Shown here: positions 32,050 to 43,221 of the stretch, in pieces
Numbering within the stretch: position 1 is the stretch's first letter
Layout: the number at the start of each line of letters is the position of its first letter
DNA from: Vitellaria paradoxa
Lineage: Eukaryota; Streptophyta; Magnoliopsida; Ericales; Sapotaceae
NCBI GenBank assembly: GCA_019916065.1
Contig: CM034236.1
Coordinates: 18,902,805-18,966,804, forward strand
Reading direction: 5' to 3'
DNA length: 64,000 nt
The notes under the pieces: generated by a model
The model's input: only the letters and a program-made list of their open reading frames with translations
Told to the model about the DNA's origin: nothing
The model's database searches: none
Position numbers and translations under genes: made by a program

Positions 32050-34440
32050 CTTTGTGTGTACCAATAAGGGTGCTAATGCTATGCATGGGCCAGAAATCTA
32101 TGTTATCTGAGTTTTTAATATAATAGAAACGTTGTTGATAATGTCTGATATTTTTACCAAAATTAATCCATGCTTGCGGCTTATTTGTGCAAAGAACTTC
32201 ATATCGACGTACCAAAGAGAAAGTTGCCTCTAGTTGATGGGAGGTGCTGTTGGCTAGTGGAAATTAACAGTGGTTGAGAAGTGCATTCCATGTATCATTA
32301 TTGTGGCGCAAGCCACAGCTAAACGATAATTCATGAATACCATGAAATTTGTATTACTTAAAAAGAAATAAAATCTTTGGAACAAGATGTGAGGCTAATG
32401 CACCAATTGTGCACATAGACACTGATGCCGAGGCTTTTCGAAAGGGGAAAAAAAAAAGGCATAATTCTAAGTTTTGTGCAAAATGTATTTTCAGCTCAAT
32501 TTTGAAATTCTACCAAATATTCTAAAAAAAAAAAAAATTCATTGAGATGAGCCATATATGCATGGAAAGTCCCCAGAAGTCTAGATTTTAATGCCTGTTC
32601 ACCATTTCGAGTTTCCTAAAAAAAGTTATTATTTTTTTACTAAAGGGTGTCTATACTATCTGCACCTGCGAAAAAATTGTGTTTTTTACGGTTCCAAAGT
32701 TTCACATTTAAACCTAATCGATTGTATTTATTTTGGCCTTCATTTCTAGTATCAAGTCAAATTGAAAGCTGAGCAATCCTTCTTGAAATTATTTATTTTC
32801 TAGAGGATTATTTCAGATCCATAAAAGTCTTGTTTTATAAATAGAAAAGGTGATGTTTTTTAATTTTTGATGAAAATTTAGAGGAGGAGTTCTTCTTGCT
32901 ATCTCTCCTCTTATCCCTCAGGTGGACTTCCAATGGGTGATGACCATGTTTCTATCCAAGTATTCAATTGTATTTCCTCCTTTCATCCCCATTTTTGAGT
33001 TAAAATTAAAAATAATCCCAATCATCCCCATTTTTTAGTTAAAATTTAAAATAATTCCAAAAAAAAAGGCGTGCAATATAGTTTAAATATTGTTTAACTT
33101 GATAATCTTAGAGTCAAATCCAAGGATAATAGATAATAGATTTTTCCCACGACCTATAGACTGTTTAATTTTTTAATTCAAATAAAATTTTTATTAATTA
33201 TTAACTACCTAAATAAATAATAACTAGTAATATGGCAGCAAAAATTATGTTTTAATTCAGTTCTAAATAATAATTACGTTTGGACATAATAATACAATAA
33301 AATAAATCAAAAGTAATAAATTAAATAAATTAATAACAACCAACTTAATGATTAAGACCTAAATAAGTTTGGTTGTTATTAAATATGATTGGTGTAAAAA
33401 CAGAATTGAATTTTAATAAAACAATTTAATCAGACAAAAACACTAATGATTTTTATGAAATAGTCAACTTATCTGTTTTTGAACTTATTAAACCCAAAAT
33501 CAGTTTCTGATTCTAATATTACTATTTTAACCTGATTGCAACATCAGTGATTTCAATGAAATTTAATCCATCATAACATTTTTCAAATAATTAAAATTTA
33601 CAATTCTTGATCGTAAATCTATAAATAATGAACTTAATTTTAAGCATTTTGATCCACTAAGAGTATAGGGAATTTTAGTAAAATTTAATCAGTCTTAATA
33701 GTTTCAGAAATTAAAAAATAATTTTCATAAAATTATAAGTTCGGAGATTAAAATTAAGAGCCAAACATCCAACATATTCATGTACCACCCATCAATGCAG
33801 ATATGGACTAGGTAATAAAAAGTACATATGCATGCCGGAGATTAAAACAGTAAAATAAATTAGAGCAGGATGTTTAGTTTATCAAAATTTATAAAAACTT
33901 ATCGATTTTTATTAATTTTTTATATTTTTTTTCAATTCGGTTTCGGCACGTATATTTTTATATTAATTTTTTGTATTTTTGTTATATTCTTTTGCCATCC
34001 AAACATTATAAAAAAAAAAAAAATACCAACTTGTTGGTTAATCCGAAGGACATAAAAAATCCAATGCGAAGAAATAGTAAACCCAAAATTGCAAGTTTCA
34101 GAACTCCATTGATCAACAAAGTAAACTTTGTAGAAACAAAACTCCACGATCTACTTCTAAATTAATCTAATCCTACTCGTAACTGCTGATTTTCAAAACG
34201 AAAAGTATTTTGATCTCTACTGCTCTCTCTTCTCTGTTGTGTATATAAATATATATAACTATATGTATGTATCCAGGGATGAAAAAGATCCAACATCTTC
34301 CACTTTTCCCCAATTCTCTTTTATCTGATGTACATGCAACATCCATGATAATTACAAATTATCTCCTCTTAATTATATTGTAGTTAAGCCGAGACGAAGT
34401 TGAGGCGGTGCCATTTAGATCGAGTTGATGATTCACTCAG
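32050..34440. other. Intergenic DNA, no gene seen
   Basis: Mostly AT-rich sequence with small ORFs lacking recognisable motifs. A short direct repeat containing CATCCCCATTTTT and AGTTAAAAT occurs at 32985-33020 and 33024-33060. Several A-tracts are present. Confidence 0.45.
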
Positions 34441-34469
34441 TCGAGGTTGAGTTGTTCCAGGACTCACTA

Positions 34470-35090
34470 AGGAGCAGGCATGGAGTAAATACAACAAAGA
34501 ATGCCGTAGGATGCCCCGATGGCATGAAGACGCTGCTGGAGATTTTCCCAGCTATTTCTTCTGGCGAAGGGATACCACTGTTCAACAGAATAAAAAAAAA
34601 AAAAAATTGCAACTAAAGTGCGAGGATGGAATAAGTACAGCAAGGATGCTTAGGGATGTTCCCATGGCGTGACGACGCTGCTGGAGATTTTCCCAGCTAT
34701 TTCTTCTGGCGTAGGGATACCACTGTTCCGGGGTGGAGCCACGCTGCCGGACCGAGGTGGGCTCCAGCCCAGTGAAAAAAAAATATTTTTTTACTAAGTA
34801 AATTTTGGAAAAAAAAAAGAATTAATCCAATTTATTTCTTGTACAGTCCAGTCTATTCCTTGAACAGTTCAACTACAGTCAACTTTTTATGATATTTTCA
34901 ATTTATTGAGTTTTGACTTACAGTTTAGGACATTTTGTAACTTTAGTTCCACTCCCACCACTGTTCAACAGAAAAAAAAAATTGCAACTAAAGAGCAAGC
35001 ATGGAATAAGTACAGCAAGAATGCTCAGGGATGCCCCCATGGCGTGAGGAGGCTGCTGGAGATCTTACTAGGCTACTCCTCCAGGCGATT
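34470..35090 (+). repeat. Three tandem units of about 140 bp with coding-like content
   Basis: Units at about 34470-34606, 34607-34728 and 34959-35090 share a segment that translates in one frame to a core like WNKYSKNAQGCPHGV followed by LLEI. Unit 1 continues FPAISSGEGIPLF. Unit 2 has an in-frame TAG and unit 3 diverges at its end. A MITE interrupts unit 2. I do not recognise the protein. It could be a decayed small gene or a non-coding satellite. Confidence 0.6.
34729..34958. mobile_element. hAT-like MITE within the tandem units
   Basis: A 230-bp insertion with imperfect inverted termini (CGGGGTGGAGCC against the complement of AGTTCCACTCCC) and an 8-bp duplication CACTGTTC at 34721-34728 and 34959-34966. 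Removing it rejoins the 140-bp unit exactly, which supports the borders. Confidence 0.72.
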
Positions 35091-35099
35091 TTGACTCAT

Positions 35100-35452
35100 T
35101 AAGATGCGGATGATAGCTAAAACTCAAAAATTGTAGCCGTTTTGAGTCTTCTTTTCAACCTAGAAAGTATCATCTCAATTTGAATTTTAAGCCAAAATTA
35201 TGCCTAAAGTATTTAAGAGGTGTGCACGTGAACTTGTCGGAAAATTCTTGAAAAGTGCAAGTTTGCTTCGACACTCTTTTGGGTCATCCCTCATGTACGT
35301 AATAGCCCTTGAAGCATTGAATCCTTGGTTTTGGTTTTTGGTTATCGAGCTAAACAATACTAAGTGTTCAACAAAATGCTGTCATACCTACCATACCTTG
35401 TTCTTGGATTTTCTTTGGTTCTTCTTACTTCAGGTCCTCTCCTTTTGCATCC
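35100..35452 (+). repeat. Old LTR-like fragment sharing a conserved module
   Basis: The stretch around 35119-35218 (AAATTGTAGCC, TTGAGTCTTCTTTTCAACC, AAAATTATG, TATTTAAGAGGTG) parallels 12764-12860 in the solo LTR and, inverted, 44985-45095. It has no gene and no visible element borders. Confidence 0.45.
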
Positions 35453-35455
35453 TTA

Positions 35456-36435
35456 GAAGATGTTTGTTTTGGGATAACAGGGATAAAAATTACTTTGAAT
35501 TAACAATTAGCCTTATGTGGAGGTAAATTTTTACTCAAGGAGAGGCGGGTAACAGAGAGTAATAGAAAAATTTTATCCTTTTTTTATTACCCTCTTAGAA
35601 AATTTCTTTACACTCCTATAAAATTTTTGAAAATATTCTCCTATCAATAATTATGATAATTATTATAAAGTAATAATTTATTTAATTAAACTAAAATTAA
35701 TTAATTATTAAATTATTTTATCAAAATAATATTTCATAAAAATAATTCATTATTATTTTATTTTATTAAATTAATATTATTAAAATATTAATTTATGACT
35801 AAAATTATTTATTTTCTCAAATTAAAATTAATGTTTAATAAATAATAATTACTTATTAAATTATTTAATTTGTTATAATATTTTATTAAATGAAAATTAT
35901 TTCTCATAAATAATAATTTAATAGATTATGTATTGTCTTCATATAATTTATTTAAACAAAATAAAATTATTTGACTTATATTAAATTATTTTATCAAATA
36001 AAAATAATTTTTAACAAATAATAATTCATTATTAGAATTAATTGCTCTTGAAATATTAATCTATGAGAAAATTATTTTTTATAGTTAATATTTTTATTTA
36101 AAATTATATTTAATAATATATATTTTATTAAAATTAATTATTATTAAAATAAAATTATTATGATTATTTATTTTATTATAATATTTTACTGAGATTAAAT
36201 ATTAGCTTTTACTATTGATTAATTTACCATTATTCCAAACATAATAACTTTTATACTTTCAAAATTTTTAGCATTTCAAACTTAATATAATTATCATAAG
36301 TATTATAAACCTGTTACCCTTTTTTTTTTTTTTGAACAAATTATAAACCTGTTACCCTAGTAACTACTACTGGGATAACAATTACCCCAATAACCTTTTT
36401 ACCTCCAAAATTTTCACCTTTTACCAAACATTCCC
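35456..36435. mobile_element. Tourist-like (PIF/Harbinger) MITE
   Basis: A 980-bp AT-rich element flanked by TTA at 35453-35455 and 36436-36438. Terminal sequences GAAGATGTTTG and CAAACATTCCC are inverted. The subterminal parts (GGAGGTAAA, GGGATAACA) also match in inverted order over roughly 80 bp. A 3-bp TTA target is typical of PIF/Harbinger. No transposase is present. Confidence 0.78.
36302..36357 (-). mobile_element. Minimal poly(A) retroposition with 18-bp duplication
   Basis: An 18-bp direct repeat (ATTATAAACCTGTTACCC) at 36302-36319 and 36340-36357 encloses only T14 followed by GAACAA. On the minus strand this is six bases of body plus an A14 tail, the structure expected of a severely 5'-truncated insertion made by target-primed reverse transcription. 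It lies inside the Tourist-like MITE. Confidence 0.7.
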
Positions 36436-36438
36436 TTA

Positions 36439-37205
36439 GTGTCTTTTAGACTTCAAATGTCATATTTTAACACCTGAAATTCATAACACCATAGAATGCA
36501 AAATGAGAAATATATGATAAAATCAAGCCTTAAGCTAAAATATTAATATAGTTAATATACTTAAATGAGTCTATAATTATATAATATTATGTGCTAATCA
36601 AATATGATGTGAAGATAGACGTTCTAGTATTTGAAGAAAGACTGCATCCAAAAGAATACATTGAAATTATTTATTTTCAAAAAAAAAAAATCAATAACCA
36701 AATTTATTATTAATACTAAAAATAAAATTAAATCCATTGAAAAATCGAGCAACATCTATATATAAAAATTAAAACAATGTTTTTCTAATTTTTCTTTTAG
36801 GATCATTGATTCCTCATATTGCATATTTGCTCCTTCCATAATTCTGCACAATTCTAAATTCAAGTCCTCCATAGATTTAAGATTTTGTTCTAGTACTGAA
36901 AGTTGTGGTACCTTCTGACACAAAAATACCTTCCAGTTAACATTTCATTCCTCAATTGATTGCTGAATTTTCTACACCTCATTCTCTAACAACTTCATCA
37001 AACCCACACTCTGGGTCACACTATTTATACAATAAAACATTAAGGAGAAAAAACACATCTTTCAAATATTGATAGCTCAACTCTAGTGTTGAAGGATAAA
37101 CACAAATATAATAAACCATAATTAAGAACGCAGTCAAGCTACTCAGCTTAGCTGCCTACTATCTCATCTCGAGAATTAGGTCACCATAATTTTAAATTTA
37201 TTTGT
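36439..37205. other. Intergenic DNA, no gene seen
   Basis: AT-rich sequence without recognisable coding content or repeat borders. Confidence 0.4.
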
Positions 37206-37208
37206 CAC

Positions 37209-38792
37209 GCCCCAGATTTTCGTAACCCGAATACCTGAGGGTGACTTAAGATTATTTATTTGGATATAAAAATAAGATGATAATAACACGCTGTCACACC
37301 CCAAATTTTTTTCAAACTGGGGTTGACTCGCAATAAAAATTTTAGGTATTCAAAATCCCTATTTTATCCCAACCAATATTTACAAGCCATTAGGCTGAAT
37401 CATTTGGTAGGGTTCAATCACAGAGTACAAAATAAAAATAGAGAATAGTATTACAGAGCCATCTAAGTGTCCCAACCATATGATTATCATTACATATCAA
37501 ATAAAAGTAACTAGGTCTAAACTTAATGATTACAATCATCCAGCAATTATTATTACAGACCACAATAATAAATAAAGTCTTCCAGTATTGTGCAAGAAAA
37601 AAAATAGATAACTCTTCTAATGAAATATTTAAGAGAAATTAATCTCTTTCCAGCTCATCTTCAGTATCCCTGTGTTTAGTATCCTAAAAAAATATTCCCA
37701 CAAAGGGGTAAGCTACTAAAGCCCAGTAATCAGAATCTTCTAGGTGCCTATATGCAGTGGTTGTAATGCTATACTGTATTAGGTGACCCAATACAGCGAA
37801 TGTGATTAGGTGGCATACTGTTCATGCAATAATTAATTCAATAGATCCCAACTGAATAATGTAAATTATACTTACGATAGTTCAATGAAACCGTCACTGT
37901 AACTACTATTTTACTTACACATAAAATAGTTTAATGTTGATATGTGTACCACAATGAAATCAGTGTCGTAGTGGTGGGAATCTCAGATTCAGATCTTCAA
38001 GGTCTTGGGGTCAAACCCCATAACGATACAGGTTTCATATATATAATGTTTTTCTACATCTTTTTATAAAATATTCATCTAAAGGAATTAAACATAATTA
38101 AATAATTCCAACACATCATTCATACATAAGCAAAAGAGGTTGCCAGTCATAGTAAAATTTGATAAAAGGGTTTAATCTAAATCCTCCTAAGGTAATCATA
38201 TTTCTATCCTCCTCTACCCCCAACCTTGGGAATCAGTGACTTTACGGGTTTAGCATCCAATGCATTCCAACGGTGTCACCCATAAAAAACCTAGCCGTCG
38301 CGACTAGCTACCTGACTGGCCAGGTCAGAAGGGAGCATCTCCCAAATAAAATGCGTATGTTCCCATCGCCATCTAAAAGGCCATTCTACCCACCCATCAT
38401 CCCATTGCCAAAAATAACTTTAGCACCGAGTGCCTTAATTTCTTCTCATCCTTTTACATTCCCAAGGGTACCTTGTATGGAAATAAGACATTTTTAATAA
38501 CAACCGGCAATGTTTCCAGGCGATGAATCCTAAGTGGCATTATTCAGTCACATACGGTATACTTTAAGTATTTTATCTCAATTCAAAATTTAATAATAAT
38601 TCACAATAAATAAAGATTAAACATAATCACCAACATTATTATCACAAAGGTAGGCACTATATGTAAATTAACAAGTAACAAGTAGCTAAAAATAATTTAG
38701 AATTCGAATTAGTATTTTAATTAATCGTTTTGACAAGTTTGCCGTATTAGCCTTGATAAAAATAAAATTATTTCAATGGTATATTAATTAAG
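37209..38792. repeat. Probable old long-LTR sequence, left part
   Basis: Two phrases typical of Gypsy LTR ends, TGTCACGCCCC (37205) and TGTCACACCCC (37290), occur here. The right-hand counterpart may be the GGGTATTACA near 49670. About 4.8 kb of sequence would remain once the nested elements are removed. I could not pair two LTRs, so the family and the number of copies are uncertain. Confidence 0.4.
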
Positions 38793-38870
38793 CCGAGGTT
38801 GGCAGCTTAGTGGGCGGGCGACCCTAATTGCGATTTGAAGTTGCGAGTTTGAACCTCATCGGACTCACCG
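38793..38870 (+). repeat. tRNA-like (SINE-type) segment fused to an LTR end
   Basis: The segment has an A-box-like TGGCAGCTTAGTGGG and, 45 bases later, a B-box-like GAGTTTGAACCTC, as in tRNA-derived SINE heads. It runs into CGGACTCACCGAG, which also occurs in the LTR end of the Athila-type family. The junction probably lies in that shared 13-base stretch. Without a poly(A) or T tail the SINE call is tentative. Confidence 0.4.
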
Positions 38871-38944
38871 AGTTTAAAACTATGACTGCCCTCTTGCACT
38901 TGAGAGGTAGAACCCAAAACACTTTTTAGGGTCGGTCAAGTTTT

Positions 38945-38962
38945 TGGTGCCATTGCCAGGGA
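38945..38962 (+). other. Athila-2 primer binding site
   Basis: TGGTGCCATTGCCAGGGA is a variant of the Athila/Tat site TGGCGCCGTTGCCGGGGA, differing at three positions, seven bases after the LTR end at 38938. Confidence 0.78.
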
Positions 38963-39190
38963 AGGCAACTAAGCGCTAGACTTGGGAGTTAGGAAAAGTT
39001 CACTTGAGAAATTGGGTGAATTTTTCTTTTCTCCATCTGTTTATTAGTAGTTTTCTTTCTTTTGCATTATAACATATCCATTTGCATATCATCTAATCTA
39101 GCTTGCATGTTAATTAATTTAGGTTGCATTTTAGTGTAATTTTTTTTTTCTATTTTCTTTCATTTTGTTTTCATTTTTTGCTTTCTTATC

Positions 39191-40258
39191 ATGGATATTG
39201 GTTTTGGTGACTTCACTCATGGTCCTTTTGATGCCAAAGCCTACATAGAGTCTCTAAGTGACCAATTTGGATATGACTATACGTTAGAGACCTATCACCA
39301 ATTACCCCAATTCTTCGAGCATGACTAGGAAGACCCATGTCTTCACCTTGATAGGTTTGAGGTAGTGTGTGGCTTATGTGATGATGTTAGAATGAGTAAG
39401 AGACTTAGGCTCATGTTTTTCCCTTTATCATTGCAAAGTGTGGCTGGTGACAGGTGTTGTGCCGTAAGTGAATGGGTCTATACTTGGGAGTAATTTCATC
39501 AAGCTTTTATTGAACATTTTCTCCTTATTCATCAAACCTTCACCCATGGCCTTCAAATCAAAAATTTTTATCGAAAGAAGGGTGAAGTATTTTATACATG
39601 TTAGGAGAGATTTAACATACTTTTGGACATTTTCCCAAGTCACAGATTAGAGCTAGGGGACATTGTAGCCATATTATATAATGCTTTACCTAGTAGTTTA
39701 CACCAGGCATTTGATAAAGTCTTGGATAGGGAATTTCTTGACCTTACCCCAGGTGAGGCATGGTCATTTCTCGAATTTTTCTATGAACACACCAGGCCAG
39801 AGGGAAGACTTAAGCGTAGTTTTGAATCTCATGCACTTGAAAGCCACACCAAACCTTCCCCATGTACTCTTACTTCACTTGATATTCATGATCCATCCTT
39901 TAGAAGTAGCACATGCATGGAGACTGATTATTGTGCCTATCCCAACCTTGTTCCACTCACTGAGGGCCAGCATGAAGAACCTCAGAATTATTGGCCTTAT
40001 GAACCTAATGATGCCCAATTCGAGGACACTTTTCATCAATTCATGCAACAACAGTTAAGCTTCAATAACAACGTGAACCAGGCTTTAAATGACCTCACAG
40101 AGCAAATTTCTGGGTTGTTGACACAAGCAATAAGCATGATTGAGTCATCGACCTTAGGCACTACCATAGGCATTGAGTGGGATAATTGTCCTAACCACAT
40201 TGGGAATAATGTTTGCAATGAGCATCTTTCTCATTTCCCTTTAGACTCTCATATTTAG
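39191..40258 (+). pseudogene. gag: Athila-2 gag remnant
   Basis: From the ATG at 39191 (MDIGFGDFTHG) the gag domain is visible as CLHLDRFEVVCGLCDD and MSKRLRLMFFPLSL, comparable to the Athila-1 gag core. A TAG lies near 39327 and frameshifts occur around 39480-39625. The stretch 39623-40258 is open, with LELGDIVAILYNALPSSLHQ and TPGEAWSFLEFFYEH, then a Gln/Asn-rich tail. No zinc knuckle is visible. It ends at TAG 40256-40258. Confidence 0.75.
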
Positions 40259-40294
40259 GACACTTCTCTACCACTTATTGAGAGTCTAGGAGAC

Positions 40295-40909
40295 ATGCAA
40301 TCATTTCCTACTACCATGCTTGACGCTCAACTTACCCCGACCACCCCAGACCTTATTGAGAATCCTTTGACTCCAATTGAGCATTTGAATGCCACATGGC
40401 CCGAGGAACATATCATTGAGTCAGTTGACCTTAGTTCACTCCACTACACAATCGAGGTTGAGAGTGGTGCACACCTCTCATCTCTTGACTCAGTCCTATC
40501 CGAGAGTCTTACTACAGGGATTGTGAGTGACTATCATAACACTGACCATCACTGGGGAGAGGTAGTAGACATAGAGAAAGCTGGCATTGACTTCTTGGAT
40601 GTTGAGAGATCATTCAAACCTACCACTTCTACACCCATAGATTTCTTGGGCATTGAAAGACTTATTGAACACACCATTTCCACATCCATAGATTTCTTAG
40701 GTGTCAAGAGACTAATTGAGCCAACCATGTCCACACCTGCACTTACACTTTGGCCACATCCATGGTTTCAAGAACCTCACTTGGCCTTTCATTCCCTGGT
40801 GTGTTTTACACCTGGAAAGCATCCATATTCAATGCTTCGTGGGCCCGCAGAGAACATTTTATTTCGTAAACCATTTGTGGATACATGGGATAGAGAGGGT
40901 GTTGGATAA
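40295..40909 (+). CDS. Athila-2 second ORF, unknown, with internal repeats
   Basis: A 204-codon ORF just downstream of the gag remnant and in a different frame. I do not recognise it. It is acidic and rich in Ser, Thr and Pro, and holds three imperfect repeats of about 23 residues containing IDFLGIERLIE or close variants (about 40590-40730). It may be a diverged continuation of the gag polyprotein or linker, as Athila polyproteins have long low-complexity regions there. No protease or RT motif follows it. Confidence 0.45.
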   Translation: MQSFPTTMLDAQLTPTTPDLIENPLTPIEHLNATWPEEHIIESVDLSSLHYTIEVESGAHLSSLDSVLSESLTTGIVSDYHNTDHHWGEVVDIEKAGIDFLDVERSFKPTTSTPIDFLGIERLIEHTISTSIDFLGVKRLIEPTMSTPALTLWPHPWFQEPHLAFHSLVCFTPGKHPYSMLRGPAENILFRKPFVDTWDREGVG

Positions 40910-43221
40910 CACTTTTGTCTTCATTTCATTTGTACATAGTAGATTAGATTTTTCATTTTCTTATTTTCATAATTCTTTTTCAATTTGATTCTCTTCCTTT
41001 ATTTTCTTTTATTTTATTTTTATTTATTCTTTTGTACTAACCCTTTTTCTTGTCCTATTTTATGTCTAACCTTTTCTTTTGAATAGTTTCTTTTGTTTTC
41101 TTCAAATAAGGGAGCTCTTGAGGTAATACCCTTCCTTTCCTTTTTATTTAGTCTTGCACTTTCAATTTTGGTACTCCATTATATATAATTGCCGTTGTTG
41201 GGAGTGCTGTAGAATCTAGGTTGGGGGGTGTTTTGGGTGATGCCTTAAGGGGCATGAATAATGGGTGCATGCTTGGTTTAATTTGTGCTATGTTCTTATT
41301 TGTGTCTTTTGTGGCTATTATTTCATGCTCATCATCATGCTCATTTTGTACACTACAGACCCACTTATGCATCATAATTTTCACATTGAGGACAATGTTT
41401 AGTTTAGGTTGGGAGGTAGAGTTCGCATGATGACACTTTGTGCTAAAATTGTCAATTTTTTCAAAATTTGAGCATTTTTTAGCTTAAATACATGAATTTA
41501 GCACATTTATACTTACATGTCAACCCTTTTGGTTTGGTTAATGGTGAATTTGAGTGAGAAAGTAGTGAGTTTTGTTTAAGTATTAATAGGAAACATAATT
41601 CAAGTGGAGTGTGTCATAACTTTGTGCATTTTTGGATTATCATGGTGAAAAGTTTATGTGCTTAGGAGTAGACTTTATTTGATATTGGTTACTTGAGCAT
41701 CTTTGGACTAGGTAGAGACTTATACCCCTTAATTGTGAGCTTTTGAGCCTATTATTTCTTTTTCTTGAGGGGTTACACATAATCACAACTCTTTTGCTCT
41801 TCACTTCAGTTTTCAATGCACTAATTGCATCACACACACTTGCATGAGTTTGACTTGGCACATTATGAGTTGTTGTAAGCTTTGAACATGATGCTAGGCT
41901 ATCTTTGCTATTGTTGGGCCTTTTATCCTTCCTTGATATGAAATTGCCCTAGGAACCAACTTGAAGCCTTTTAATAAAGTGTGTGATATATATATATATA
42001 TATATTTTGGCTCCTACCTCATATATTATCCCTTAACCTTGATCACACAACTTTAAGCCTTACCCTCATATGTTTTGGGTTGTGAAAAGTGCCTCAATGT
42101 TAGTGATGTGAGTGGGGGTTGGGAATGCAAACTTTTGAGAGCATATTGAGAGAGAATATTGGGTGGAGAATTTAGCTTATGTTTATTTCATTATTTCAAA
42201 AAAAAAGAGAAAAAGAAAAGAAAAAGAAAAAGAGAAAAAAAAAGAAAAAAAAAAAGAGAAAAAAAAGAAAAAAAAAGAAAAAAAGGAAAAAAAAAAGTCT
42301 GTCACTCATTTTTGCTTATGTAATTTTGGGACTTGTGCATTGTATTATAATTATTGAGAATGTCCTATGAGTAGTTTGTAAGTTAGTGAATAAGCTTCTT
42401 GTTGTAATTCTTCTTGGGGTTGGAAAGGAAATGGGTAGTTTGGGACTTGTGTGCACTTGAACATCTTTATCCCAAAACATGTGCTTTGATTTCCATATCT
42501 TCCATTGTTAACCATTACCCTTGGCCAAGTTACAACCAAAACAAAGACCTAGTGGATTCTAAGCAAGCAACTCTTGTATTGTGCATGTAGTGGCATTGTG
42601 TAGGTTGTGTGGTGTGATCTCTTACATATGCATTGAAACTTGGTTAGGAGCTATCCACTTTGAGTTTCATTTTAATTCATTCACATTTTATGGAGTTACG
42701 TGCAACTAGGATAGCATTTTATGCTAATAGGAATGTGTGAACCTTTGATGAGTGAATTTCTTTCTATGAGTGGAATCCTGTGAGCTTTTGAAGTCAAAAC
42801 TTAGTTCCATTTATGTTCTTGAGACCTTGTTGAATAAATGAAACAATTTTGCACACATGCTCTTTCTACTTTGATAGTCCATGCATTTATGATTAGCACT
42901 TGGGAATTACACATGATATTTGGGTTTTGTAACTTATTGAGCTTGAGCTTAATTCATTTTTGATCTTGATCACTTTTTGACACTTTGAGACCATGCTATA
43001 GAATTTTGTGGGTAAATTCACTGCAAACCCTCACGAGACCTTACTCGTCCACTAGGGGGAACCTAGGGGTTTAAAGGGCTTGCTACACGTAGCTAAGTGT
43101 AGCCGTGTTTCCAACAAAAAGAGAAATAGGATAGTAGTTGCATCTCATTTAAAAAAAAATCATGCATTTAATTTTAATTAAGATCATTGCTAAGGGACTA
43201 GCAAAGTTCAAGTTGGGGGTG
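40910..43221 (+). other. Athila-2 3' non-coding region
   Basis: It contains the internal hairpin CATTG-AGGA-CAATG (41384-41397) followed by TTGGGAGG, an AT dinucleotide run near 41986-42005, a 95-base purine-only A/G tract (about 42198-42296), and the hairpin with arms TTGCTA/TAGCAA (43187-43204) followed by GTTGGGGGTG against the LTR. Lysine-rich ORFs over the purine tract are artefacts of composition. Confidence 0.65.

Noticed and set aside
38793..38870. A functional tRNA gene
   Set aside because: A- and B-box-like motifs are present but no acceptor stem or anticodon arm can be drawn; a SINE-type remnant is more likely.
42163..42370. Lysine/glutamate-rich ORFs near 42200
   Set aside because: They translate a purine-only simple sequence.
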